Source: Bradyrhizobium sp. ARR65
GTDB taxonomy: Bacteria > Pseudomonadota > Alphaproteobacteria > Rhizobiales > Xanthobacteraceae
Assembly (NCBI RefSeq): GCF_000472385.1
Contig: NZ_AWZU01000018.1
Location: 88,358-152,357, forward strand
DNA: 64,000 nucleotides
Direction of reading: 5' to 3'
Below, one piece after another: positions 42,517-51,622 of the stretch; positions within the stretch are counted from its first letter, which is position 1; every line of letters starts with the position of its first letter. A program made the translations under genes and the position numbers. The notes under the pieces were generated by a model. The model had not been told where the DNA came from and made no database searches. It saw nothing but the letters and a program-made list of their open reading frames with translations.

Positions 42517-42642
42517 TTAGCGGCCTTCAATATATGGCCCGTGCAGCACGTCCATGCGACGTTCATAGATGATGCGACCGAGTGCCGCCATCGCGGAAAT
42601 CAATCCAATCACGCCGACAATTTCGATAATTTCAATATCCAT
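42517..42642 (-). CDS. Candidate 41-residue membrane-associated small protein
   Basis: An open frame of 41 codons encoding a hydrophobic N-terminal helix (IEIIEIVGVIGLISAMAALG, residues 3-22) followed by a basic/polar tail (RIIYERRMDVLHGPYIEGR). The layout, one membrane helix with a charged C-terminal tail, is typical of real small membrane proteins. A weak Shine-Dalgarno is the main doubt. It lies in a region with no other gene on either strand. Confidence 0.45.
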   Translation of the reverse strand: MDIEIIEIVGVIGLISAMAALGRIIYERRMDVLHGPYIEGR

Positions 42643-42930
42643 TTGCGGCCCGCGCCGTTGATCGCTCGGATCTCTCATCCAACTTGGATTCTAAGCTTCG
42701 GATCAGTGCAGCCGCGGCAATTTAGCGGCGGCATCGGCAAACGCTTAACCATAGCACTTGCCGCAAAAGTGAACGTTCCAATACGCCGCCGGGCGCGATG
42801 CGCGAGGGGCGCGCGGCAGGTCGATCAACGCTTGGGAAACTATGCGAGCCGTCCGCCCGGGCCGCTAACCAATTGGAAAATCGTTGCCGCCAGAGTCGCC
42901 CCGACCAGAGGCAAGGACAGGGGAAGATCA

Positions 42931-43185
42931 ATGCCGATGAACGGGGAAGCCGTCTTGGAAAATGTGCGGCGCTACCGGGCGATCGCGTCGCTGTATCGTC
43001 AGACTGCGGCGTTCCGCCCGCGGCAAAGCTGCTCGCTGCTCGGGCAGGCCGTGGAATGGGAGCACCGCGCCGTGGCGGAGCTCGAGGCGTATTTCGGCGT
43101 GCGCGATGATGCGGCTGAGAGGTTGCCGGTACCGGCCGCTCATTACTACGCCCCTGCGCGCTGGGAGGCGTTCGCCGCAGCTTAA
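42931..43185 (+). CDS. Hypothetical protein, 84 residues
   Basis: Helical small protein: VLENVRRYRAIASLYRQTAAFR, then SLLGQAVEWEHRAVAELEAYF, and a Pro/Tyr-rich tail (PVPAAHYYAPARWEAFAAA). GGGGAAG before the ATG supports the start. The helical pattern with the WEHRAVAELE segment recalls small rhizobial unknowns. No family is recognised and no partner gene is evident. Confidence 0.65.
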   Translation: MPMNGEAVLENVRRYRAIASLYRQTAAFRPRQSCSLLGQAVEWEHRAVAELEAYFGVRDDAAERLPVPAAHYYAPARWEAFAAA

Positions 43186-43353
43186 ACACTTGCAAGCGAG
43201 CGGTATCGCATCGGAACCGCCCGCCGTTCGTGCCTACGTGTGCGCGTGTGTTTGCATTGCTCTTACGCGAGAGCTGCGCGCCGGGCCTTGAGGGCCGCGA
43301 AACCGTTTCCGTTCATCCGGGGTTGTCAACAGCTAGAACCTTGGGAGGTTCGC

Positions 43354-43890
43354 ATGACAATCCCGCAGGGCTTTCTCGAAGCTTTGCCTTCTCCGCAACG
43401 TGTCGCCGACTTGTCCGAGGAGGCGGATATCTTCGGTTTCCTGATCGGAAGCTGGGAGCTCGATGCGCTGCTTCACGAGGTGGATGGAACCACCCGCAGG
43501 ACGAAGGGCGAACTCCATGCCTGCTGGGTGTTGGAGGGGCGCGCGATCCAGGACTTGTTCATTTTCCCACGCCGCACTGATCGCTCCGTCGGCACACCGG
43601 CGCGGGGTGACAGATATGCCACCACCATTCGTACCTATGACCGCGGGCTGAACGCCTGGCGCGTCACCTTCATCAATCCGGCGGACGACCAAACCAGCGC
43701 CCGGCTGACGGCGCGGCGTCGGGGCCAGGAGATCGCGATGGAAGGAGAGCTTGCCGACGGCACGCCGATTCGTTGGGGCTATCAGGCCATCACCGCCCAC
43801 TCCTTCCACTACTCCGCCGAGCGATTGCAAGATGACGGCAGATCCTGGCGGCTTTACCTGGAACTGTTCGGAAAGCGCTCAAGCTTGTAA
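43354..43890 (+). CDS. DUF1579-like lipocalin-fold protein
   Basis: 178 residues. The segment FGFLIGSWELDALLHEVDGT and the following alternating strand pattern (KGELHACWVLEGRAIQDLFI; YATTIRTYDRGLNAWRVTFI; AMEGELADGTPIRWGYQAI; SWRLYLELFGKR) suggest a beta-barrel like DUF1579/lipocalin-type proteins. Ligand unknown. ATG 43354 follows GGGAGG, an excellent Shine-Dalgarno. It ends before fadD, which runs the other way; the 222-bp gap between them holds no convincing gene. Confidence 0.7.
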   Translation: MTIPQGFLEALPSPQRVADLSEEADIFGFLIGSWELDALLHEVDGTTRRTKGELHACWVLEGRAIQDLFIFPRRTDRSVGTPARGDRYATTIRTYDRGLNAWRVTFINPADDQTSARLTARRRGQEIAMEGELADGTPIRWGYQAITAHSFHYSAERLQDDGRSWRLYLELFGKRSSL

Positions 43891-44112
43891 GCGCTGAAAT
43901 CCTGGCCCCGTCCCCCGCGAGCGACGCACTCGATCAACCAATTTCCATGCTCGGAGGCGAGACGCCACGCGCTGCGGTCAGGACCGACAGCGGATGCGTC
44001 AGAGTCGCCGACTGGCTCAAGATGGTCGAAAACCGGACGGCCAAGTCGGCCGACTCGCGAGAAGAACGTACAGAACTGGGCGCCACCCTGCATTTGCTGG
44101 CACGCGCTCGCT

Positions 44113-45810
44113 TCACGCGGCCCGAGTGTCGATCTTCTGCGACTCCTCGCGCAACTGCCGGCGCAAGATCTTGCCGACATTGGTCTTCGGCAGCTCGGTC
44201 CTGAACTCCACCAGCCGTGGGACCTTATAGGGCGTGAGCCGCGCCTGGCAGTAGGCGATCAGCACCGCTTCGGTGAGGTCTGGATCCTTCTTGACGACAA
44301 ACAGCTTCACCGCATCGCCGGAGCGCGGATCGGGGATGCCGATCACCCCGCACTCGAGCACTCCCGGGTGGCTCGACACCACCGCCTCGACCTCGTTCGG
44401 ATAGACCTTGAACCCGGATACCGTGATCATGTCCTTCTTGCGATCGACGATCCGGGTCCGGCCAGTCTCGTCCATGATGCCGATATCGCCGGTGCGGAAG
44501 AAGCCGTCGGGAGTCATAACCTTGGCCGTCTCATCCGGACGTTTCCAGTAGCCCGGCATCACCTGCGGGCCGCTCGCACATATCTCGCCCGGCTCCCCAA
44601 GCGGCACCTCGTTGTTGTCGTCGTCGCGAATCGAGATGTCCGTCGACGGCATCGGCAGTCCGATAGTGCCGTTCCATTCGGAGTCGGTCGGTGAATTGCA
44701 AGTCAAGACCGGGGACGTCTCCGACAGGCCATAACCTTCCCACAGCGGCGAGCCCGTAGCCTCCAACCAACGGTTCGCCACCGATTGTTGTACCGCCATT
44801 CCGCCGCCGACGGCGCACTTGAGCATGCTCCAGTCGATCTTCCCGAAATCCGGATGATTGAGCAGCGCGTTGTAGAGCGTGTTCACCGCCGGAAAATGGT
44901 TCACCTTGTACTTGGCAAGCTCCTTGATGAGGCTTGGAATATCACGCGGGTTGGGGATGAGAATGCTTTGGCCGCCGGTACGGACGCTGAGCAGGAAACA
45001 GGCCGTCAATGCGAAGATGTGATAGAGCGGCAGCGCCGCCATGACGATCAGACGATCGACCTTCGGCTCCTTCTCCAACACCGGCTTCAGCCACTCGTCG
45101 ATCTGCAGCATGTTGGCGACCAGGTTGCGATGCAACAGCATCGCGCCTTTGGCGATGCCCGTGGTCCCGCCGGTGTATTGCAGGAATGCGAGATCGTCGG
45201 GTCCAAGCTGCGGCTTGGCCAAGGTCATACTCCTGCCGGCCGCGATCGCTGCATTGAACGGCGTTGCGTCCGGCAGTGAGTAGGCCGGCACCATCTTCTT
45301 CACCCACCGCACCACCAGATTGACGATCGTGCCTTTCATCATGCCCAGGAGGTCGCCCATCGAGGCAACGACGACGTGCTGAATGCTGGTCTTGCCGATC
45401 GCCTGTTGCAGGGCATACGCGAAGTTCTCAAGCACGATAATGGCTTCGGCGCCGGCATCCTTGAGCTGAGTCTCGAGCTCGTGCGGCGTGTACAAGGGGT
45501 TGATGTTCACCACGGTGAAGCCGGCACGCAAGAGGGCGCAGATCGCCACCGGATACTGCAGCACGTTCGGCATCATGATGGCGACGCGCGCACCTTTCGC
45601 CAGGCCTCTGCTCTGCAGCCAGGCCCCGAAGGCGCGTGACATCTCGTCGGTCTCGCCGTAGGTCAGCCCCTTGTCCATGCAGATGAAGGCCGTGCGCTCG
45701 CGATATCTCGCAAAGCTTTCTTCGAGCATCGCAACGAGCGATGTGTACCGCGACGGCTCGATCTCCACCGAGACTCCCGGCGGGTAGTGCTTGAGCCAGA
45801 TGCGCTCCAT
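44113..45810 (-). CDS. fadD: Long-chain fatty acid-CoA ligase
   Basis: Activates fatty acids to acyl-CoA via an acyl-adenylate. 565 residues from ATG 45810, which has GGGAGGAG in front. The ATP-binding loop is LQYTGGTTGIAKGAM, the adenylate-binding motif is GYGLSETSPVL, and the hinge/FACS signature is DGFFRTGDIGIMDETGRTRIVDR in pieces (FFRTGDIG and GRTRIVDRKKDMI). The C-terminal catalytic Lys lies in LPKTNVGKILRRQL. Single gene; no other beta-oxidation genes are adjacent. Confidence 0.94.
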   Translation of the reverse strand: MERIWLKHYPPGVSVEIEPSRYTSLVAMLEESFARYRERTAFICMDKGLTYGETDEMSRAFGAWLQSRGLAKGARVAIMMPNVLQYPVAICALLRAGFTVVNINPLYTPHELETQLKDAGAEAIIVLENFAYALQQAIGKTSIQHVVVASMGDLLGMMKGTIVNLVVRWVKKMVPAYSLPDATPFNAAIAAGRSMTLAKPQLGPDDLAFLQYTGGTTGIAKGAMLLHRNLVANMLQIDEWLKPVLEKEPKVDRLIVMAALPLYHIFALTACFLLSVRTGGQSILIPNPRDIPSLIKELAKYKVNHFPAVNTLYNALLNHPDFGKIDWSMLKCAVGGGMAVQQSVANRWLEATGSPLWEGYGLSETSPVLTCNSPTDSEWNGTIGLPMPSTDISIRDDDNNEVPLGEPGEICASGPQVMPGYWKRPDETAKVMTPDGFFRTGDIGIMDETGRTRIVDRKKDMITVSGFKVYPNEVEAVVSSHPGVLECGVIGIPDPRSGDAVKLFVVKKDPDLTEAVLIAYCQARLTPYKVPRLVEFRTELPKTNVGKILRRQLREESQKIDTRAA

Positions 45811-45947
45811 GGCACTCCTCCCAACGGCCGGCAGATGCTGCGACCCGGCCGGTCTGACCTCTGTAGAGGAAATCGGCTTTCCGGTGGCTGCCGGCAAGGG
45901 CGGCCGAAGCGGCACCAGCAGGTTTATGATTCAAGTGCCTTTTTTGA

Positions 45948-46039
45948 TTTGAAGTTCCTGAGCGAGCTTGCCGCAAATGCCGCACGGAACTTCAAATTGG
46001 CGGCACTGGCCTGCAACTAGCGGTCCATGCCGCCAATTT
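45948..46039. repeat. Two overlapping inverted repeats in the fadD upstream region
   Basis: TTTGAAGTTCC (45948-45958) pairs perfectly with GGAACTTCAAA (45986-45996). The last bases of that arm also start AAATTGGCGGCA (45994-46005), which pairs perfectly with TGCCGCCAATTT (46028-46039). The shared arm means only one of the two stems can form at a time. The whole 435-bp gap between fadD and the acyltransferase has no convincing gene. Confidence 0.75.
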
Positions 46040-46251
46040 GACCGTAGTGCCCTTGGTGTTCGAGCCCACGCCATCGCAGCCCGATTTGAGATGAAGTATG
46101 CCCCAGGAGCAAACATCGAGAGAACTCCAGACCGTGCGAGGTCGCAGCCCCACCTCAATCGGACTGAGGTCGCGCAGGGTGCTCGCGAGCGCCAATTCGT
46201 TGACTTGTTTGACTTGGTCGTACACGCTGAACGGGAGTTTGGAGAATGATC

Positions 46252-47565
46252 ATGGCGGCTTGGTCCCGTGCTGCCGAGCTTGCTGAGCGGACGCCCCCGT
46301 CCCGAAACCGCTACGTCGACTTCCTGCGAGCTATGTCGATGCTGGTGGTGACGATCGGGCACTGGCTGGCCGCCGCGCCCTATTTGGACGCAACTAACAC
46401 GTTGACGGCGTCCCACATCCTGACCGTCGCTCCTTGGACCGCTTGGCTCACATGGATCATGCAGGTCATGCCGATCTTCTTCATGGTCGGCGGATACGCG
46501 AACGGCATCAGCTGGCGTGCCGCGCGGCGGGACGACAAGTCATATGCAGCCTGGCTTGAAGGCCGGTTGCGCCGTCTCGTGTGGCCAATCCTCCCACTGC
46601 TCGCGGTTTGGGTGGCGATCGTTGCAATTGAGTACGCCCGCGGCGTGCGGCCGGAGCTGATCAGCTATGGCTCGCAGGTGGCGTTCATACCGGTCTGGTT
46701 CCTCGCGGTGTACATCGGGATTGTGCTGCTCGTGCCAGCCATGGAGGCTGCGTGGACTCGGTTTGGTATGAGGTCGTTCTGGGCTTTGACGGCTGCCGCG
46801 GTCGCTGTCGATGTCATGTACTTTGCCGTCGGTTTGCGTTGGCTTGGCTTCGCCAACTATCTATTCGTCTGGGGTGCAATCTCCGTGCTCGGATATGCGT
46901 GGCTCGACGAGCGGTTTTCCGAGCGCAGGACGCTGCTTGTCGGCGCCGCTTTGGGCTTTGGCGTGCTACTCTTGCTGGTGCACATCGGGCCTTATCCTGT
47001 CTCAATGATTGGCGTCCCCGGCGATCCGATCAGCACCACTACACCGCCGAAGGTCACGCTGATAGCGCTCGCAACAATGCAGGGCGGGTTGCTGCTTGCT
47101 GTGCAAGCACCCGCGCGCCGCTGGCTGGCTGGCCGCATAGCATGGACGGCAACCGTGGCGATGAATGGCAGCATCATGACGCTGTTCATCTGGCACCTGA
47201 CGGCCACCACCCTTGTGGTCCTCGCCGCCTATCTCGCCGGCGGCCTCGGTCTGCGGCTTGAACTGGGGAGCTCTGAGTGGTGGTGGTCGCGGTTCCCTTG
47301 GCTTGCAGCGAATGCGACGGCGCTCATTCCTCTTGTTGTGGCCTTCGGACGCTTTGAGCGGCCGCGCGCGACCGGAGGCGCACCAGCACCCGCGTGGCGC
47401 TACGTGCTCGGCGCACTCATCACCGGCACCGGCCTTGCGCTGCTTGCGGCGCAGGGAGTTGGAGGACATGGGAGTTTTGGGCTGAACCTGTGGGGACTCG
47501 CGCTCGCTCTCATGGGCATCGGCCTTATCGCAAGCAGGATTGGTGCGCCGCGCGGTGTAATCTAG
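46252..47565 (+). CDS. Acyltransferase 3 family membrane protein
   Basis: 437 residues with about ten membrane segments. The N-terminus RNRYVDFLRAMSMLVVTIGHWL holds the conserved Arg and His of acyltransferase-3 proteins, and MQVMPIFFMVGGYANGISW corresponds to the usual second motif. It has no SGNH domain, unlike the one at 16964. ATG 46252 is preferred because GGAG lies 7 bases upstream; ATG 46246 is two codons earlier. Substrate unknown; glycan or lipid O-acylation is the usual role. Confidence 0.85.
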   Translation: MAAWSRAAELAERTPPSRNRYVDFLRAMSMLVVTIGHWLAAAPYLDATNTLTASHILTVAPWTAWLTWIMQVMPIFFMVGGYANGISWRAARRDDKSYAAWLEGRLRRLVWPILPLLAVWVAIVAIEYARGVRPELISYGSQVAFIPVWFLAVYIGIVLLVPAMEAAWTRFGMRSFWALTAAAVAVDVMYFAVGLRWLGFANYLFVWGAISVLGYAWLDERFSERRTLLVGAALGFGVLLLLVHIGPYPVSMIGVPGDPISTTTPPKVTLIALATMQGGLLLAVQAPARRWLAGRIAWTATVAMNGSIMTLFIWHLTATTLVVLAAYLAGGLGLRLELGSSEWWWSRFPWLAANATALIPLVVAFGRFERPRATGGAPAPAWRYVLGALITGTGLALLAAQGVGGHGSFGLNLWGLALALMGIGLIASRIGAPRGVI

Positions 47566-47960
47566 CGTCACCGAAGCGTCCCCGTGCGGACGGGTCCGAG
47601 GTTCGAATGGAGAGAAACTCCACACAGCTGTCCGTTGCGGAAGTCATTCTTGACTACACTGCACATCAGGGTCGCATCTCGATCATCGAGCCGCGGGGAA
47701 AGTCCGGCTGGATACTCTCGCTTTATCAGCGTGAGATCGCTCGGGCCGGCACCTCCAAGTGTCCCCGCGGACAACCAAGAGGTCAGCTTTGACCTGATGG
47801 TCGCGCATCCCCCTCGTTGGGGGAAAGACCCGGGCGCTGAGGCCGCAGCCTTCAAGACCGCCTTTGGTCCACAGAGCCCTTGCCCTGAGCGTTCGAAGGC
47901 AGCCGAAAATCAATGTGGTTGATCGGGCAAGCGCGCTTGATGGAGTCCGGCTTGATCCCG
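47566..47960. other. Intergenic stretch without a recognisable feature
   Basis: About 395 bp between the convergent acyltransferase and ackA genes. Several open frames cross it, but none has a plausible start or composition. I see no repeat family member here. Confidence 0.5.
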
Positions 47961-49145
47961 CTACGGCTCCTGCAGGAGCCGCCGGCAATGCCGCGCGATC
48001 ATCAGCTCTTCGTTGGTGGGGATCACCCAGGCAGAGGTCTTGCTGCTTGACGTCGAGATCCTGGGTCCACCTGCGGCATTGGCGGAAGCATTGATCTGCA
48101 GTCCGAGCCAGGACGCCTGTTCGCAGACGCGGCGGCGAATTTCCGGCGCGTGCTCGCCGATTCCTGCGGTGAAGACCACGGCATCAAGCCCGCCCAGCGT
48201 CGCCGCGAGCGCGCCGAGTTCGATGCTGATGCGATAGACGAACAGATCGATGGCTTCGCGCGCGTGCGGCGCCTCGCTCGCGAGAAGCGTCTTCATGTCG
48301 TCGCTGAAGCCGGACACGCCGAGCAGTCCCGAGGCCTTGTAGAGCAGGTCGCTGATGTCGGCAGCCGCCATGCCTTTTTCCTGTAGCAGATAAAGCACGA
48401 CGCCGGGGTCGAGTGCGCCGCAGCGGCGGCTCATCATCAGGCCGTCGAGGGCGGTGAAGCCCATCGTCGTTGCGATGCTGCGCCCGTCCTTCAGGGCGCA
48501 CATGCTGGCGCCGGCGCCGAGATGCGCGACGACGACGCGCCCCGAAGCAACATTGGTCCCGGCGATATCAGGCAGCACGCTTGCGATATACTCGTAAGAC
48601 AGCCCATGAAAGCCGTAGCGCAGCACGCCCTCGTCGGTGAGCCTGCGCGGCAGCGCGAACTGCCGCGCCACGCGCGGCTGGTCGTGGTGGAACGCGGTAT
48701 CAAAGCAGCCGATCTGCGGCAGGCCGGGATGCAGCTTCGAGATCGCCGCGATGTCCTGGAGGTGACGCGGTTGATGCAGTGGTGCGAGCGGGACCAGCCG
48801 CTCGAGCTCCGCGATGACGTCGGCATCGATCTTCACCGGCGCGGAATAGCGGGAGCCGCCATGAACGATGCGGTGGCCCACGGCAAGCAGCGAATGCTCC
48901 GGGAATCGGCCTTCAATCCAGTCCAGCAGCCACGACAGCGCGCGTCCATGAGTGGATTCGCCGCTCAATCGCTCGTTGACAAGGAGGTGACCGGCCTTGT
49001 CCTTCGCATGCGCCTGCAACTCGTCTCCGATCCCCTCGCACGCGCCCTCGCAGACCAGGCCATCCTGCCCGGGCCGCTCGGCGCCCGAGAACAGTGAAAA
49101 TTTGATGCTGGAGGAGCCAGCATTGAGAACCAGAATGATGTCCAT
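47961..49145 (-). CDS. ackA: Acetate kinase (acetate/propionate family)
   Basis: Interconverts acetyl phosphate and acetate with ATP. 394 residues, the usual length. ASKHA-fold features: ILVLNAGSSSIKFSLF, VGHRIVHGGSRYS, FDTAFHHDQP, YGFHGLSYEYIA, VVAHLGAGASMCALKDGRS and VVFTAGIGEHAPEIRRRV. Its ATG shares one base with the stop of the upstream phosphotransacetylase gene (TGATG), so the two are translationally coupled. A FixK/FNR-type site upstream of the pair suggests induction under low oxygen. Confidence 0.95.
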   Translation of the reverse strand: MDIILVLNAGSSSIKFSLFSGAERPGQDGLVCEGACEGIGDELQAHAKDKAGHLLVNERLSGESTHGRALSWLLDWIEGRFPEHSLLAVGHRIVHGGSRYSAPVKIDADVIAELERLVPLAPLHQPRHLQDIAAISKLHPGLPQIGCFDTAFHHDQPRVARQFALPRRLTDEGVLRYGFHGLSYEYIASVLPDIAGTNVASGRVVVAHLGAGASMCALKDGRSIATTMGFTALDGLMMSRRCGALDPGVVLYLLQEKGMAAADISDLLYKASGLLGVSGFSDDMKTLLASEAPHAREAIDLFVYRISIELGALAATLGGLDAVVFTAGIGEHAPEIRRRVCEQASWLGLQINASANAAGGPRISTSSSKTSAWVIPTNEELMIARHCRRLLQEP

Positions 49146-50137
49146 CAGGCGCCTCGCGTTTGGTAACGTGCCCATAATAACGCGATCGCGCAGGATCCGA
49201 GCCGTACCAGCGATTTATCGGCGCGGCTCGTCAGGATGATTGGAACCCGGGCGCCCAGCACGATCCCGGCGACATCGGCGCCGGCGAGGTATTCGAGCTG
49301 CTTCGCCAGCATGTTCCCCGCTTCCAGATCGGGCACGACGAAAATGTCGGCACGCCCGGCAACCGGAGACACGATGCCCTTGGCTCGTGCAGCCTCTTCG
49401 GAGACCGCGTTGTCGAACGCCAGCGGCCCGTCGACAATGGCTCCAGTGATCTGGCCGCGATCGGCCATCTTGCAAAGCGCGGCCGCGTCGATGGTGGAGC
49501 GTATCTTCTCTGTCACCGTTTCGATGGCCGACAGGATGGCTACGCGCGGCGAGCGGTTGTCGAGCGCGTGCGCGAGATCGATGGCGTTCTGAACGATGTC
49601 TCTCTTGTCCGAAAGCGTCGGACTAATGTTGATGGCGGCATCGGTGACGAAGAGCGGCCGCGGATAGAGCGGCGTGTCGATGACGAAAATATGGCTCATC
49701 CTGCGCTCGGTCCGCAATTTCTCTTCGGTCAGGATCGCGGCCATGAACTCGTCGGTATGCAAGCTTCCCTTCATCAAGGCCTCGACCTTGCGGTCGCGCG
49801 CGAGCCCCGCGGCGATGGCAGCCGCATCATGGCTGTGCTCGGCCGATACGAGCTCGTAAGGGGACAGGTCGATTTCCGTCTGCTTCGCCACGGCCCGAAT
49901 CTTCGCCTCTGGTCCGACCAGGACGGGTACGATCAGTTTTGCCTGGGCTGCTTCGACAGCGCCGCACAAGGAGATATTATCGACGGGATGAACCACCGCG
50001 GTGCGCAACGGGGGAAGGCCTTTGGCCTTCTGGATCATCCGTTGATACTGGTGGCCTTTTTCCGCCGGGCTGACGGATGCGCCGCTCTCTTGGACGGTAA
50101 TTGTCCTGGTCTCGACTTGATCCACGGTAACCTCCAT
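49145..50137 (-). CDS. pta: Phosphate acetyl/butyryltransferase
   Basis: Exchanges CoA and phosphate on acetyl (or butyryl) groups, giving the acyl phosphate used by the downstream kinase. 330 residues, the size of a stand-alone phosphotransacetylase domain; it is not fused to an enoyl-CoA hydratase domain. Supporting segments are VLVGPEAKIRAVAKQ, VEALMKGSLHTDEFMAAIL, YPRPLFVTDAAINISPTL, GPLAFDNAVSEEAARAKGI and VPDLEAGNMLAKQLEYLAGAD. ATG 50137 lacks a good Shine-Dalgarno, so the start is uncertain. Acetyl versus butyryl preference cannot be read. Confidence 0.9.
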   Translation of the reverse strand: MEVTVDQVETRTITVQESGASVSPAEKGHQYQRMIQKAKGLPPLRTAVVHPVDNISLCGAVEAAQAKLIVPVLVGPEAKIRAVAKQTEIDLSPYELVSAEHSHDAAAIAAGLARDRKVEALMKGSLHTDEFMAAILTEEKLRTERRMSHIFVIDTPLYPRPLFVTDAAINISPTLSDKRDIVQNAIDLAHALDNRSPRVAILSAIETVTEKIRSTIDAAALCKMADRGQITGAIVDGPLAFDNAVSEEAARAKGIVSPVAGRADIFVVPDLEAGNMLAKQLEYLAGADVAGIVLGARVPIILTSRADKSLVRLGSCAIALLWARYQTRGA

Positions 50138-50323
50138 CTGATGATCGCGGCGGTGCCCTCCTTTCCTGGCGTCCGGCCTTTTCGAAGACGCGCTTCGCTT
50201 GGCACACGCGGAACCCGACACCCCGATTGGCTGCGCTTCCGCAGTTTACGTCGTTGTCATGAAGGGCGTCTGATCTCCGCAACTCCCTGACGTTATTTTC
50301 TGAAGCAAAGGCGGCGTTGCGTG

Positions 50324-50337
50324 TTGAGCGAGATCAA
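50324..50337. promoter_or_regulatory. FixK/FNR-type binding site upstream of pta-ackA
   Basis: TTGAGCGAGATCAA fits the consensus TTGA-N6-TCAA of Crp/Fnr-family activators and closely resembles FixK2 boxes of Bradyrhizobium. It lies 187 bp upstream of the pta start, in the 304-bp gap before the DUF2380 gene. Low-oxygen activation of acetate formation would make physiological sense. Confidence 0.6.
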
Positions 50338-50441
50338 TCTTTGACCTCCACGAGGGAAGGACGATTGCCGCGCGCCGACATCCGCCAGCGCGCGGTTTCA
50401 ATTTCACGTCGGAGGAAAGCCGGCCGCGATCGCCGGCGAGA

Positions 50442-51410
50442 TCACTGCTGAGGCGCGGCCTCGAGCAGCCGGTCGCGCAACAGGCGCACCGCGCCGCGAC
50501 TCCAGGAGTAATTGGCGCCCATCCGAAGCCCGCTTTCGCCGCTGGCGACGATCGCTCCGCTCTTCACGTCGCGGAGTTCGAACCGGACCGTATATTCGGT
50601 GCGGCTGACCCGCCTGATGATGCCGACCAGTGATTGATCGGCGCCGAGACTCCCGGCGATCTTCGCGTCACAGCCGCCGCAATCATGCAGTGCGTGGGCT
50701 TTCACAGCGTCGCCGGTTGCGGCGCTGACGTCAATCACTTGGTAGGGCCCCGCCTGAGCCAGGAGCTGGCGGACCGCGTTGGTGCTGTCGGCCAACCCGG
50801 TCTGATCCGACGTCGTCTCCCCAGCAGCCTCGGCACCGGCGCTGGTATCTTCGAGTTCGAAGTCGAAGACCGCAAGCTTGATCGTGGCGGCTGCCGCGGT
50901 CGCTTGCAGCGAGTCCGTCAGCGCGGTGCGGATTTCCTGCGATACGAAGGTTTCGGCGCGTCGCCAGGCTTCATCGTTGTCGCCGCGAAACGTGAAGAAC
51001 TTCTCGACCAGCACGCGGTTGGATGCGACATCGACGGCGGCGGCTCGCGTCCATTGCACGAGCGTGCTGACCTTCTGAATACCACCGACCAGCAGGATCT
51101 GCGCGCCGGCCTGCGATGCCGCGTGCAGCCTAGTCTCCGGCGCGGCGCCTTCGCTCGCATTGGAGGGGGTCAGATGGAAGCGTCGGTCGCCTTCGATGTC
51201 GCCTCTGAGCGCGGCCATGAACGCTTGCAGCCGCTGTTGATGGGCGGCGGACTGGTCGGCCTGTTCGCCTGAGGTATCGAGATAGCTGAAGTCGTCGACG
51301 GTCACGGCCAGGTGCTGACCCTCGGCCGCGGCTGAACGGGGCGTGCCGAAACCGGAGCCAAGAACAAGCCCGGTTGCGGCAAGAACGTGAATGAGGCGGG
51401 AGCGGAGCAT
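50442..51410 (-). CDS. Secreted protein with two DUF2380-like domains
   Basis: 322 residues with a signal peptide (LIHVLAATGLVLGSGFG ... SAAA). Two tandem copies of a similar alpha/beta unit are visible: first LAVTVDDFSYLDTSGE ... AQILLVGGIQKVSTLVQW ... VLVEKFFTFRGD; second IKLAVFDFELEDTSAGA ... QSLVGIIRRVSRTEYTVRFE ... SGAIVASGESGLRMGA. This matches the DUF2380 pattern, whose function is unknown. ATG 51410 is used; the open extension to 51554 is rejected. It is transcribed divergently from a NarL-type two-component pair, whose signal it may help sense or answer. Confidence 0.78.
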   Translation of the reverse strand: MLRSRLIHVLAATGLVLGSGFGTPRSAAAEGQHLAVTVDDFSYLDTSGEQADQSAAHQQRLQAFMAALRGDIEGDRRFHLTPSNASEGAAPETRLHAASQAGAQILLVGGIQKVSTLVQWTRAAAVDVASNRVLVEKFFTFRGDNDEAWRRAETFVSQEIRTALTDSLQATAAAATIKLAVFDFELEDTSAGAEAAGETTSDQTGLADSTNAVRQLLAQAGPYQVIDVSAATGDAVKAHALHDCGGCDAKIAGSLGADQSLVGIIRRVSRTEYTVRFELRDVKSGAIVASGESGLRMGANYSWSRGAVRLLRDRLLEAAPQQ

Positions 51411-51622
51411 GGCCAGATCCGAAAACGTTGAGCGCAGTATATGCGAGGCTAGGCCGGCACCTTTTAGCCCCGAAGCGGAAGGCCTCCCGGCTTGACCCGG
51501 GAAAATTTCACGATGCTCTCTCCCCGCGCTGCCAGCGCTTTCCGCCAGGTGCATAATGTCGTTAAATGTGGCGGCGGCGTCGGCCGCCTGACATCACACT
51601 CATTTCGCGCGAGGCATCCGCA

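Noticed and set aside
43854..44180. 108-codon minus-strand frame between the DUF1579-like gene and fadD
   Set aside because: Overlaps both real genes and has no Shine-Dalgarno; could be a relic but cannot be supported.
47566..47960. Small frames between the acyltransferase and ackA
   Set aside because: No plausible start or composition for any frame.
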